In this document: positions 1 to 9,730 of the stretch, piece by piece | Layout of the letters: each line of letters opens with the position of its first letter | Numbering within the stretch: the stretch's first letter is position 1 | Assembly: GCA_010015655.1 (NCBI GenBank) | Contig: ML976686.1 | Coordinates: 408,190 to 472,189, forward strand | Direction of reading: 5' to 3' | Length of the DNA: 64,000 nucleotides | Source of the DNA: Bimuria novae-zelandiae CBS 107.79 | Taxonomy: Eukaryota; Ascomycota; Dothideomycetes; Pleosporales; Didymosphaeriaceae | The notes under the pieces: generated by a model | Databases searched by the model: none | What the model saw: the letters and a program-made list of their open reading frames with translations, nothing else | What the model was told of the DNA's origin: nothing | Position numbers and translations under genes: made by a program

Positions 1-1500
1 TAACCCTCCGCCAACGCGTTCTAGGTACTCTACCTTAGGCTACTACTAACGCTTAGAAACGAAAGCTACACCCTATAGAGGAGCGCGCTCTAGTAGATTA
101 GATCCTAGACCTTGACTAACGCGGATTTCTACCCTATATTATTAATATATAATAAATAGTAAACTATCTACTCGCCGCGCGCGGCTAAGAGCCCCCTCCC
201 TAGCTAGTTAGTAAGAACTAGATGTCGCGCTTTATTAAAGCTTAGCTAGAGCTCTAGATAAAGTATAATAGGAAATTCTACTCTTAGCGCGCGAAATCTA
301 AGGACCTAGTTATAATTTACGCGTAGTTTAAGCTTGTAAATAAGACGCGTTAGTTATATGGTATCTTTAACTTAGATATCTATAACTTTAACGAGACTAG
401 CTTTATAATAGGGATTGCTATAACCTTAAAAGTTATTATAAGCTCTAAGATAGTCGGCCGCGCGGTTACTATATAGCTAGGTAATTATAAGTAGGTAATA
501 GCGATTAAGTGTATTAACCTGTTTAGCTAGTTAATCCTACCGTTTATAATTCTATAAGGAAAGCTCTACTAAGCAAGCTAGTATTAAGGCCTCCTACCTA
601 GCTAGGTTATCGCTGTTAGCGACAACGGCTGGACAACTAATAAGCTTGGCCTTAAGTGGGTAAAGCACTTCCACCGACATATAGAGGCTTGTATAGTAGG
701 GGCCTACCAGCTACTTATCCTCGACGGCCACGGCAGCCACGCAACGCCTAAGTTTAACTAGTTCTATAGAGAGAGTAAAATTATTACGCTTTGTATACTA
801 CTATATACGTTGCACCTCCTATAGCCACTTAATATAGGCTGCTTCTCGCCTCTTAAAATCGCGTATAGCTATTAGGTGTCTAAGCTTGCGCGACAACGCG
901 TCTTTTATATTAATAAGTAAGACTTCCTATAGATCTACCTAAGTATTAAAGGAATAGTCCTCTTAGAGTAAAATATCTAGGCTAGCTTCTAGGCGTTAGG
1001 GCTAGTTCTAGCTTGTTAAGAACGCGTCTTATTGTCGCTAATAGTAGTTAGGACGCCTTCTTTACTAAGGATAGCGGTCGACGCTGAGGTTGCATAGATA
1101 GTAAAGATACTATATACTATTACTTAGCTAGAGTAGCAGGCTTAACTTATTTAGAGTTATCTTAATTGCCTATCCTAGAGCCCTACTAGCCAGGCTATTC
1201 GCTAGCTTGTCAAAGGTTGTTAGCTTGCGATAAATTCAGCAACGATTCTTATAGAGGAGAATAAGAAGCTTTAATAGGCAAGTTAGCGCTAACAGCGCAA
1301 GGGGCAACAGCGCCGACAGTATATAGCCTGTGGAGGAGCTCTACGGGTAGAGGAAGGTCAATTACTTGCTGCAGAGGCCGAAAGGGTGCTCCAGCAGGTA
1401 GAGCAGGCGGGGCAGCCAAGTAGGCCTCGAGCACCACCAACCTGCAGCAGGTGCCACGAACAAGGTCACAAAAGAACTTAGTGTACTATTAGATAACGCG
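1..1500 (+). pseudogene. Fot1/pogo-type DDE transposase, RIP-degraded, 5' end outside window
   Basis: Conceptual translation on the plus strand follows a pogo/Fot1 transposase (CENP-B-like helix-turn-helix plus DDE_1 domain). The pattern IYNFNETSF, where the first catalytic Asp would sit, is near 370-400; SDNGWTTNKLGLKW near 615-660; LILDGHGSH with the second catalytic Asp near 716-738; and an HLLxPL..GCFSPLK block near 810-858. A C-terminal Cys-rich tail (TCSRCHEQGHKRT) lies near 1442-1480. Many TAG/TAA stops break it. The helix-turn-helix region would lie near or before base 1. The element is dead. Strand and family are well supported; exact ends are not visible. Confidence 0.85.
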
Positions 1501-1581
1501 CATTAAATAGATCTATTTTCTATATATTTTATCGCGTGGTTGTGGAGCTATTGCAAGAAGACGCGTTGCGATTTTGGTGGG

Positions 1582-1649
1582 GTGGCTCACTGAGTGGTGT
1601 GGCTCACTGAGTGGTGTGGCTCACTGAGTGGTGTGGCTCACTGAGTGGT
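1582..1649 (+). repeat. Four perfect tandem copies of a 17-bp unit
   Basis: The unit GTGGCTCACTGAGTGGT is repeated four times without a mismatch. It lies just 3' of the degraded pogo-type transposase. The core GGCTCACTGAG resembles the kind of short terminal repeat found at ends of Fot1-like elements, so this may be the 3' terminal or subterminal repeat of that element. Its perfect preservation inside heavily mutated DNA is notable. Confidence 0.9.
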
Positions 1650-3358
1650 GAAACACGTTAGTTATTATTAGGTTATTAATACATATAGTGTTTACTCTTG
1701 CTTGCATGTATATTAACTGTAAAAGGCAACGTATCTAATAGAGATGCTTTAAGATACTGTTTAAGCACGTTTCTTAATATACTTATAAAAAGATAAGGTG
1801 AAAGTATCTATATAATAATAATAGGTTTATTAGTATAACTATTAATATGGACGGGAAGCAGATATGCAGTTTATAGTTTAAAGATATTCTTAACCTATTA
1901 CTAATAGCTTTATAAGGATTTAGGCGCTATCTCTAGTCTATTAATTTTAGCTCTTAGCTATAGCAATAGTAGCTTTAAAATATAGTTAAGTTCTATACAG
2001 CCTATTTCCTGTAGAGTATTAGAATAATAACTAGTAGGATAGATCCTACCTTTAGCACTATGTGCTAATAGATAATAGCTCTTCTTACCTACTAAAGTTA
2101 GGAAGAGTACAATACTCTTTATACTTAACTAATTAGTAAATAGTTTCTTAATCTATTTAAAATATATTAGTAACATTATAATAGAGCACGAAAGCCTAAT
2201 AATAAGTAGTTAAGTAAATTATAAACGTAATATAGTAATTATAGTAGGGCTTAATAAGAATATTATATTAATGACTTAGCGCGATTAGAATATCTTAAAA
2301 GTGACTTTTAATAATATTAAGTAGGCTACTAAGAAGTCTTATTTCTTTAGGAAGTTATTATATCTCTTACTAGTAATTTTAGCGTAAATTAAACAGTTCG
2401 AAATATATTGCGAATATAACTATAATATTACTAAAGCCTAGAATCTTAATTAACGTAATATAGATTAATTTAACAGTTAGGTTAAAAGAGATATACGTTA
2501 TAGCTATCGTTCTATAAGCCTTATATCTTGGTATAGTACTACAATAGCTAAGTAAAGTATAGTTTATTACATATTAGTTCTAAAGACGTTGCTAATATAT
2601 TTAGAACGTAAAAGATACGGGCATTATAATTAAGAAACTAGTTATAACTCTAATAATAATAAAAATAATACTATTCTTTTTTACGCTTCCTCCTTAGGTT
2701 ATATTAGAGCTTGTAACTCCTCTTAGCAAAGACAGTCTCTTAATATAAGGGATAGTCTAGCTCTAGACACTTAATTAATAATATAAGAAAGTAATTTAAT
2801 ATCTACCTTAACCTTAATACTATCTAAACGTATTACTATTATATTAAGATTACTTTTATCTTAGCTAAGTCTTTAGCGTTAAGTACTTTAACAGAATTTT
2901 AATGTCTAGTCCTAGCGAATAGCCCTTAAGCTTAGAAAAAAGGAGGTAATAGTATAAAAATAGGAGCTGCAAAACCGCTTGCTTAAACTAGAACTACTTA
3001 AGAGGGAGAGAGCTTTAAGCCTAGGAAATTAAGACCCACGTAGCACGTAGAATAAATAAGAACATATTCTAAACGCGTTAGGATTATAATAACTTATAGG
3101 TTTACTATAGTTATTATAAGTAGGGTTATTATATGCATTAGAAGAAAGAACTATAGCAAGAAATATTACTATAATAGCTAGTAGGTGCTAAACCTGTTTA
3201 TACTATCCTAAAAACACCTTGTAGACTATATCCTAACCTATTAAGAACTAATTCTAACAGTATTAAGAATATTATCTTAACACGTTAGTGTTAGACTTTA
3301 ACTTCCTTAGCACCGTCCGAGTTATCCTAACCCTTCAACTATTTAACACTGTTATATC
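1650..3358 (+). repeat. Degraded retroelement remnant with gag-like zinc-knuckle trace
   Basis: This stretch is AT-rich with no usable frame. Near 3090-3150 one plus-strand frame gives a pattern like a CCHC zinc knuckle in which Cys and His codons appear changed to Tyr and Gln to stop, as C-to-T/G-to-A mutation would do. This hints at a retroelement gag. No protease, reverse transcriptase or integrase was recognised here. The assignment is weak. Confidence 0.35.
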
Positions 3359-3796
3359 TGTTACGGTCCAGAGATCGAAGGTGGGACGACGGGCCTTATA
3401 ACGACAATCAGGCCCCACCTTAGACTTACGTAACGTCCCAGGCTGTCTCAGACGCCAAGACTATAGGACATTATAGGACCACGTGACCCTAGTCACGTAA
3501 CGTCCCAGGATGGGATCCCATGAGGCTAGGATATGGGATACCATGGGACTCTATAGGACAAGTAGGATATATATACAGGACGATTTCCTTTCTACGCTCC
3601 TTATAGTTAACTTATATATTTTCTATATAAGTACGTTCTCCTATATAAACTAATAGTTATTTTATTTATTATAAGATTAAATTATTTAGCCTCGTGCTAA
3701 GTGTCACACTAACTTATACTACTAAATAATCTATAAGGCACTTTATTACCTTACCGCCCTAACCTAGATCGGACCAAGCGAGAGCGCCCCATAACA
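3359..3796 (+). repeat. LTR of a Ty3/gypsy-type element (438 bp)
   Basis: The segment begins TGTTACGG and ends CCCCATAACA, the TG...CA ends of an LTR with short TGTTA/TAACA terminal inverted repeats. Its 3' half is clearly homologous to the reverse complement of the LTR at 58190-58666 (shared stretches such as CCTATATAAACTAATAGTTA and AAGATTAAATTAT); the 5' halves differ, so they are related subfamilies. Flanking five-base sequences (ATATC and ATAAA) do not match, so it is not a clean solo LTR. It may be a 5' LTR whose internal region was lost or mutated. Confidence 0.75.
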
Positions 3797-4816
3797 ATAA
3801 AGGTATAGAATTCAGGCCATTCCACGCATGAGAATGGAAGCCGTTATATAATAATAAGATCTAGAAGAGTATTATTAATAACTTACTATAAGACTATACG
3901 CCGAAAGATCTCTTAGTTAAGATTATTCTTATTGCTAAGTTAAAAAAGAAGTTTAATATATAAGAATTTAATAGTCTTAGCTACTATTATATAAACAGCT
4001 AACGTTTTTTTCGCGACTTTAATACCATAGGCCGATAGCAGGTAATTCCTTATATTAGTTATAGACTAAGTAGTATAGATACAGTGCTTACACTATAACT
4101 GTTTTATAAAATTAGGCTTCTTTTTCTATTTATTTAGTGTTAGCGTACGATAGTGCTTATAGATAGCTAAGGTTTTTCGTAAATTCTTTATTAAAGGCAC
4201 TAATAAAAGAGAGAAATTCTTACTTTTATTAATAAATAAAGACATCTCTATTTGCTTTGTATAAGGGCTAGATAATAAGCTAAAGAGTATATTTTTTAAT
4301 ACTAAGTATTTTAAACTAATTATTGCGATTAACTAATTTTGGCTAAACTAATTATCGATCGGTTCCTAATCGGTTCGTGTCCAATTGGTGCCAGCTCTGT
4401 GTTGCCCGCGCATCACGGACACGGTAGTGTTCCTTGCTGCCCGATACAGATTACCGAGAGTGTCGACCAGCGTTCAGCACCCGCTCCATAAGTAATTGTC
4501 CCGACTCAAATCGCTAGTACGATGCAAGTAATGATGTGCACGAGGCAATGCAGTGTTGTGTCCTGACGTTGTCTTTAAGCTCCCCGCCTTTACCGCATTC
4601 TTCTTAGCGTCATTACAAATGCATCATGCAACTAACCGTTTACTCCGCAACCCCACTCCACTTAGCCTTTTTATTGTATAAGAGCGCAGCTGCAAAGTGC
4701 TTGCAACCCTATGATCGACTTCACGAGAATCATTCATCGAAACCTCGCTATACTATCTTAACAATTGCATGTTCCTCATCCAAGCTTTGAAACCCACGTT
4801 CCGAACGGTTCACACG
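3797..4816. other. Gene-free stretch: decayed element interior grading into normal DNA
   Basis: Up to about 4340 the sequence is AT-rich and probably the degraded start of the interior of the element whose LTR ends at 3796. After about 4380 the base composition becomes balanced and forms the 5' flank of the DUF427 gene. No gene or RNA was recognised. Confidence 0.6.
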
Positions 4817-5816
4817 ATGGCTGACACATCCGAGTGCGTCTGTCCATCATCCCGAGGCCCCTTGCATTGTATGTTAACATCACAAGTAATTTGGCCAAGC
4901 TGGCCCAGAAGCTCGCAAGCGAGGGTCCGCACAAGATTGAGCCCACTCCGCGCCGTGTCCGCGCCCTCTTCGGCGGAAAATACGTTCTCGACACCACAAA
5001 GGCGTATCACGTGTGGGAACATCCTTATTATCCACAGTACTTGCTCCGTCCCGCTTTCCCTAACGAAGCAAAACTCTTGACTGAGACGCCGTGGTTAGGT
5101 TCTATGTCCCGGTGTCAGCCATAACGAACGACGCAAACCTCACCAAAAACTCTTCCGTGCCATCTACTTCTGACAAAGTGCACTTTGGCACCGTTTCGGT
5201 CGGTAGCAAGAAGACAGAGAGGGTGTTAGTCTTCAATACGAAAGACCTAAAAGATCTTGTCAAGATCGACTTCGCGGCGCTAGATCAGTGGTTCGAGGAA
5301 GACGTCCCGATCTACCAGCATCCGAAGGATCCGTACAAGCGCATCGACATCCTCACTTCGACACGCCCTGTAAAAGTCGAATTGGTAAGTCATTGACCAT
5401 GCTTCATATGACTCTCACCACGCTTTGTGAACGAGCCCCATCCTACACGCTCCTCGACCTCCCTCTGTTCTCATGCCAGAACCTAGCGGAATCCTCGCTA
5501 ACAGTTATAGGACGGCGTCACCCTCGCAGAGAGTAGCAATCCCCTCTTCCTGTTGGAAACCTCACTGCGCACGAGGTATTACCTACCTCCGACGAGCGTA
5601 AACTGGGAACTCTTATCCAAGAGCGACTCCGAAACGTACTGCCCGTACAAAGGCCGCGCGAACTACTACAATGTCACTGTCAACGGCAAGGAGTACAAGG
5701 ACTTCGTTTGGTATTATCAGTACCCGACTGCCGAAAGTGCGCAGGTTGTGGGGCACCTCTGCTTCTACAACGAGAAAGTGGATATTTGGGTTGATGGCGT
5801 GAAGGAAGAGCGGTAG
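4817..5816 (+). CDS. Double-DUF427 domain protein (252 aa, 4 exons)
   Basis: Proposed exons are 4817-4833, 4887-5036, 5099-5384 and 5511-5816. The joins use GTGCGT/AAG, GTACTT/TAG and GTAAGT/TAG introns of 53, 62 and 126 bp and keep one frame of 252 codons plus stop. The protein starts MADTSDNLAKLAQKL. It holds an N-terminal DUF427-like half (about residues 20-140, with RVRALFGGKYVLDTTKA and VWEHPYYPQFYVP) and a C-terminal half (about 150-245, with LAESSNPLFLLET, TYCPYKGRANYYNVTV and HLCFYNEKVDIWVDG). The CPYKG and FYNEKVD blocks are typical of DUF427. Proteins with two such halves of about 250 aa are common in filamentous fungi; their function is not established. The gene sits about 450 bp from a RIP block but its frame is intact. 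It ends VKEER; relatives as I recall them run a few residues longer. Confidence 0.88.
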
Positions 5817-6047
5817 ATAGGTGAGTAGCGGCAAATCGATTGTTTTGTGGAGAGCTGCTTTAGAGCCTACATCGGCACACAGAAGTCTGAAATTCTGGTT
5901 CATCGTGCTGCGAGGCAAAGTATGTATCAAGCCACGCCTCCATCCAACACTCATCGCAGAATCGTGTCTAAGACTAGCTTCACCATCTCTTCTTTTCATA
6001 GCACTCGAAATTCCCCCCACTGCTGCTCCGTCGTCCTATACCCACCT

Positions 6048-6364
6048 TTAATAAACACACCCTGTACCCCTCGCCCCGCAAACCATCTACGCGTCCCCGT
6101 CAGTCGACCCGGATCCTTAACCCTCCGCTTCGCGAAAGCACCCCAAAGCGAAGAAAAGGTTGAAGAACTCACAGTATTGTCGAAGGATGGAATAGGGTCT
6201 CCTCACCTCCACAAATCGCAAGGCGCGGCTTGTCCAGGGCATTCGCAGCGTATGCCGCGGGACACGATAACCCCTCCAGCACAGGAGGGGGAAACACGTC
6301 CACAGTCGGGTTTCGCGCGGGCGAGAAGAGAGATGGAAAATGCAATGATCAGAAAGGAACGCAT
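6048..6364 (-). pseudogene. Small secreted cysteine-rich protein, paralogue A, with in-frame stop
   Basis: The start codon at 6364-6362 opens a frame with a signal-peptide-like N-terminus (MRSFLIIAFSISLLARA) and then five Cys, including the core CECPGQAAPCDLW. The frame stops at TGA 6205-6203, giving 53 aa if read plainly. Alignment with the paralogue at 7263-7617 shows that the frame reopens after this TGA and runs to a donor GTGAGT at 6172, and that a second exon (6048-6086) encodes VCGARGTGC, almost identical to the paralogue. So either this copy is broken by one nonsense change, or an upstream donor (GTGAGG overlapping the TGA) is used, which would put exon 2 in another frame. Role unknown; secretion is predicted. 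Confidence 0.7.
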
Positions 6365-6493
6365 AATTAAAGTGGTATGTGGTCATTAGGGTGGAGATCG
6401 GATGCGAATGGGAGGCGTTGAGGATACAAAATCTCCTGATGTTGCTGGGTAGAGAGACGGTGGAGGCTTCATCTAAAGCCAGAGCTTAAGGAT

Positions 6494-6502
6494 GGTATTT
6501 AA
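6494..6502 (-). promoter_or_regulatory. Possible TATA-like element upstream of secreted paralogue A
   Basis: The minus strand reads TTAAATACC about 130 bp upstream of the start codon at 6364. The same nine bases occur upstream of the second paralogue (7699-7707) within a longer duplicated promoter region. Conservation in both copies supports a promoter role, but no functional evidence is available. Confidence 0.45.
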
Positions 6503-7262
6503 GGAGCTCAAGTGCATCGATTTATGATCAAGAAAGGACCAGGAAAGTGCGGCTGAACGTTGGTTTTTGCATTCCACAACACCGTCGACAATATAACCTG
6601 AGCAATCAGAAGGTATGGTACATTTGGGTGGGGTTTCGACCAGTACATTTGACACTCACTGTGGGTACGAGAAAGGCAACATGCGTGGGTGTGGCACGTT
6701 TCGAGCACGCGCACATAAATATTTTGAATAGCTACCGTTGCTATGCGCTAGTTCGTCGCGGCGTCGTTCTCGTGTTGAGGATGGCAACTGAGGTAGGTTC
6801 ATTCAATAAATAAGAACTATGCATGGATTTCCTTCCAGAAGTGTTGACGCAGTGAGGGAACTCAGTTGTGTGTATACGCAATGAAGAAAAGCTGTTACTG
6901 GGGTAGGTAAATCCAGTACGCCCACAAGCACGGAACGAATGCGCAAAGTCGGATCGTAGAGTCATGCACACGTCACACAACATACGTAGAGAAGATTGGA
7001 GCATATAGTAGAGATAATGCATTAGAAACCGCCTGGATGTGACCAACCTGCTTTTGTGGCAATTGCTGGACTCCATCCTACCGTCTAACACTCAAGGGGC
7101 AGAGCGCTCCCTTACATTGAAAGTTAATATACTGCCAGTAACGAACAAACCAACACCCCCTACCCATCATCTGATCTTAAACAGCTTCTTAGAAGCTGAG
7201 GCACCCATCTGACTACCATAGGTAGCTTCACATTCTGTTCTTCTTATACTATCCAGAACTTT

Positions 7263-7617
7263 TCACCAAATTCCTCCAATACCAACACACCCCGTACCAC
7301 GCGCGCCGCAGACCGACTACACTCTCAGTCAGCAATTCTTCTTTTCTAGCCCGCTTCACCTTCATCCCTCTTCACACGCCCAACAAAGATAGTAGGAGAG
7401 AACTCACATTTCCCGCTGGGTAGTTGTCATACCACAAGTCGCACGGTGGGACCTGTCCCGGGCATTGGCAATTTACGTTGCTCTTTCCAAACCAGCCGTG
7501 GGATGGCGTGATGATCTTACAGTTGATCCCTTGTGCGGAGAAGTCGGTAGGTTTGGGTTTGGGGGTCGCGAGGACGAGAAGTGGGATCGTAAAAGCTATA
7601 ACAAGAAAGTGTCGCAT
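7263..7617 (-). CDS. Small secreted cysteine-rich protein, paralogue B (87 aa, 2 exons)
   Basis: Exon 1 is 7408-7617 and exon 2 is 7263-7316; the 91-bp intron has a GTGAGT donor, a GCTGAC branch-like site and a TAG acceptor. The protein starts MRHFLVIAFTIPLLVLA, a clear signal-peptide shape, followed by a mature part of about 70 aa. Six Cys lie at about 33, 50, 52, 59, 73 and 80, an even number that could form three disulfides. The core is CQCPGQVPPCDLW, and exon 2 encodes SVCGARGTGCVGIGGIW. If the intron were not removed the frame would stop at 7372 after 81 aa, losing the last two Cys. The exon 2 reading is favoured because the paralogue at 6048-6364 conserves it. I do not recognise the family; an extracellular or host-directed role is inference only. 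Confidence 0.75.
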
Positions 7618-7698
7618 GTTCGTAGACGTTATGCGCTAACCTGGCAGTATGAGTGGAGAGGGAAGGTTGGTGGGGGACTCATCTCGAGCCAAAGTTAA

Positions 7699-7707
7699 GG
7701 TATTTAA
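7699..7707 (-). promoter_or_regulatory. Possible TATA-like element upstream of secreted paralogue B
   Basis: Minus-strand TTAAATACC lies about 80 bp upstream of the start codon at 7617 and matches the motif upstream of the first paralogue. Flanking bases (GAGCCAAAGTTAAGG versus AGCCAGAGCTTAAGG) are also alike. Confidence 0.45.
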
Positions 7708-8060
7708 CCATCTCCAGTGTGTTGGTCTGCCTTCGAGAAAGGGATGGGAAATTACGATTCCGGAGGGATGGCGAGGCATAGATTTGCGGCGCTATTGGAT
7801 TATTGTTTGACTATGGGTGCGCGTACGGCACAACAAATTGACATGGGTGTGTGCGCCACGTTTCTGACACCCATGCACAACGCATTTAGATAGCAATACG
7901 CTAAAGGCATCGAGTACAGATGCATTTGCCAAAGCCCGGGAGTGTTCGCATGTATTTGCCTAAAGCGGCCAACCTGCCTTTGCAACAATCGACTTTTGCG
8001 ATTTGATCAACTTTGGAATATTTGAAGGCAGAACACTCCCTTACATTGGAATCTACTGCG

Positions 8061-9730
8061 CCACCACACCGACTCGCTCCGTGCTGTCATCTTGCAAGTG
8101 TCAAACAACCCGTCACAGCTATAGCTCAGGCTAATTACCCCTAAAGGTAAAAATTCACGTAACTAGCTGACCGGTCCCAACATTTGTTGGCATTAGTGTA
8201 CCCACGAGAACGGTACCTTTGGTAACCGCAACACCATTGCGTCACTGAAGTCCATACGTAGAGCCATCCAGCCGGCTCCTTGAAGCCACAACAAAAACCG
8301 CAGAAAGAACCCCGGATCTGTACCGAAAACAAACAGCTTGGATTCAGAGGGCTATGCTCCTTCACTTTCGGTGTGCATTACATCGCCCTACCAAGCACAA
8401 ATCTCGCCATTGAAAAATTCCAAAATCTCAAACTTTTCCCCTCTTCACCCAAGCATGCTATCAATTCCCTTCTCCAAGCACGCAGTCAGTGCACCCCGCT
8501 CTGGTTGAGGATATTGGAATGGTTGCAGAGAAGCTGGAGGTGAGGAATTATGGTAGTCGAATGTCGATGAGGCTGTAGTTATACCATAGGTATACCCAGG
8601 CACTGAGCAAATGGATGTGGCATGGCGTCACATCGGTATGACGAACGATGAGAGGCATGTGTACGGCGCTTCGTTTGTCGGACGGTACTATAGGTACAAT
8701 CGAAGCTCACTGCATCTACGCGAGAGACACTGATGCGTATGTGCGGCGCATACCTGCCTCAATGATAGTTCAGGCGCGTACCAGGCGAGGCGTCGCTTCT
8801 CCAGTTAGAACATGTTCCACTTCCACACTTGATTACTCTGCATGTCGTCTTACAAGTATAAGGTAATATATCCGCCGCGGCTATATCCCAATTCGAACTC
8901 TACCATACCATAGGTACATTGCCCACGCCCAGCGAAATGCTCGGCCCCACACCAATCAATCATGGCCCCCAGACATTCTCACGAATTCCTACCATACTCC
9001 TCATTCCTCTAAAAATGAGCACCGAGTTACCGTGCATGCACCTTCGACGGAAGCACGCGCTCGAGCACAGTGTTGACCTGAACCCCCTCAAAACGGCACG
9101 ATACCTAGGTATTCTCGTCTCCACAGCGCTTGGTCCCCGAAAACACGTAGCCCATATTGTCCTTGCTACGCGAGCATATCGCTTTCTCATATGCATCTCG
9201 TTTCTGCGCGCTGCTGCACCGCGCCGTAACCGCCACCAACGGGCCGGGCCTAACCCCACAACGCTCCGCACTTCTACGGCGCGCACAGGAGGATATCGCC
9301 CCAATCGGTCGACAATGAATTTGATCGGGCGAGCCTGACGTGAGCGACGCTCGTTGCGGCACAGCTCACGGGCACCAGACTTGGTTGCGAAGCGTTGTTG
9401 CCCCGCATTACCTTGTCCCAGCCGCAGTAATCGCAACCCACTCTAAACAACTACCATCTCTTCTAGGCTTCAGAAACAAGTGCGCAAGGCAGCCGTGTGG
9501 TGGGGATAATTAATTTGACGAGGAGTTAGTGTTGAGGTGTTGAGGGACGGAACCGTGGTTTGCGGTGAAGGTGACCACAAAAGCTCTTCGTCAACAACTA
9601 CTGCTCTCCCGGATAGGGTGATAGTAATTCTTGTTAAATTTCGGAAGCAGGTCCTCGACCCTTTGGAGCGAGCTCCGCTTGATGAAGGCCCATTACTTAT
9701 AGTCAGAAGGAGGGACGCGGGAGCGCAAGC
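8061..9730. other. Intergenic stretch without a supportable gene
   Basis: The left part may be a decayed further copy of the duplicated unit. Around 8920-9440 both strands have open frames of about 140-158 codons in GC-rich DNA, but neither has recognisable domains, introns or a secreted start. The last 250 bp are the 5' flank of the phosphodiesterase gene at 9731. Confidence 0.5.

Larger units (their letters stand above)
1..4350. repeat. AT-rich, RIP-like transposon graveyard
   Basis: This block is rich in TA steps and has no long open frame, yet transposase and gag-like protein patterns can be followed through it on the plus strand, interrupted mostly by TAG and TAA. That is what C-to-T mutation of CAG, TGG and CGA codons would leave. 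The boundary with normal-composition DNA lies near 4340-4380. It holds a pogo-type transposase (1-1500), a 17-bp tandem repeat, a gag-like remnant and an LTR, listed separately. No host gene is visible. The RIP interpretation is inference from composition and stop pattern; no index was computed. Confidence 0.85.
5990..8060. repeat. Diverged tandem duplication carrying the secreted paralogues
   Basis: Two units, roughly 5990-7125 and 7230-8060, resemble each other beyond the genes. Shared blocks include the promoter TTAAATACC region and, at the distal right ends, GCAGAGCGCTCCCTTACATTG (7099-7119) versus GCAGAACACTCCCTTACATTG (8030-8050). Upstream of those, ACCAACCTGCTTTTG and GCCAACCTGCCTTTG match. 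The copies are strongly diverged, with indels. A weak further echo may extend to about 8880 (CATCTTGCAAGTGT near 8087 and CGTCTTACAAGTAT near 8845), but I cannot find a third gene. Confidence 0.65.

Noticed and set aside
1249..1440. A 63-codon minus-strand frame in the first AT-rich block.
   Set aside because: It is antisense to the C-terminal part of the pogo-type transposase, whose plus-strand pattern is recognisable.
5847..6389. A 180-codon plus-strand frame overlapping the secreted paralogue on the minus strand.
   Set aside because: No domain, low complexity, and antisense to a gene supported by a paralogue and a conserved exon.
8919..9436. Open frames of 139 and 158 codons on opposite strands.
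   Set aside because: Both overlap in GC-rich DNA, lack domains and introns, and no protein pattern is recognisable.
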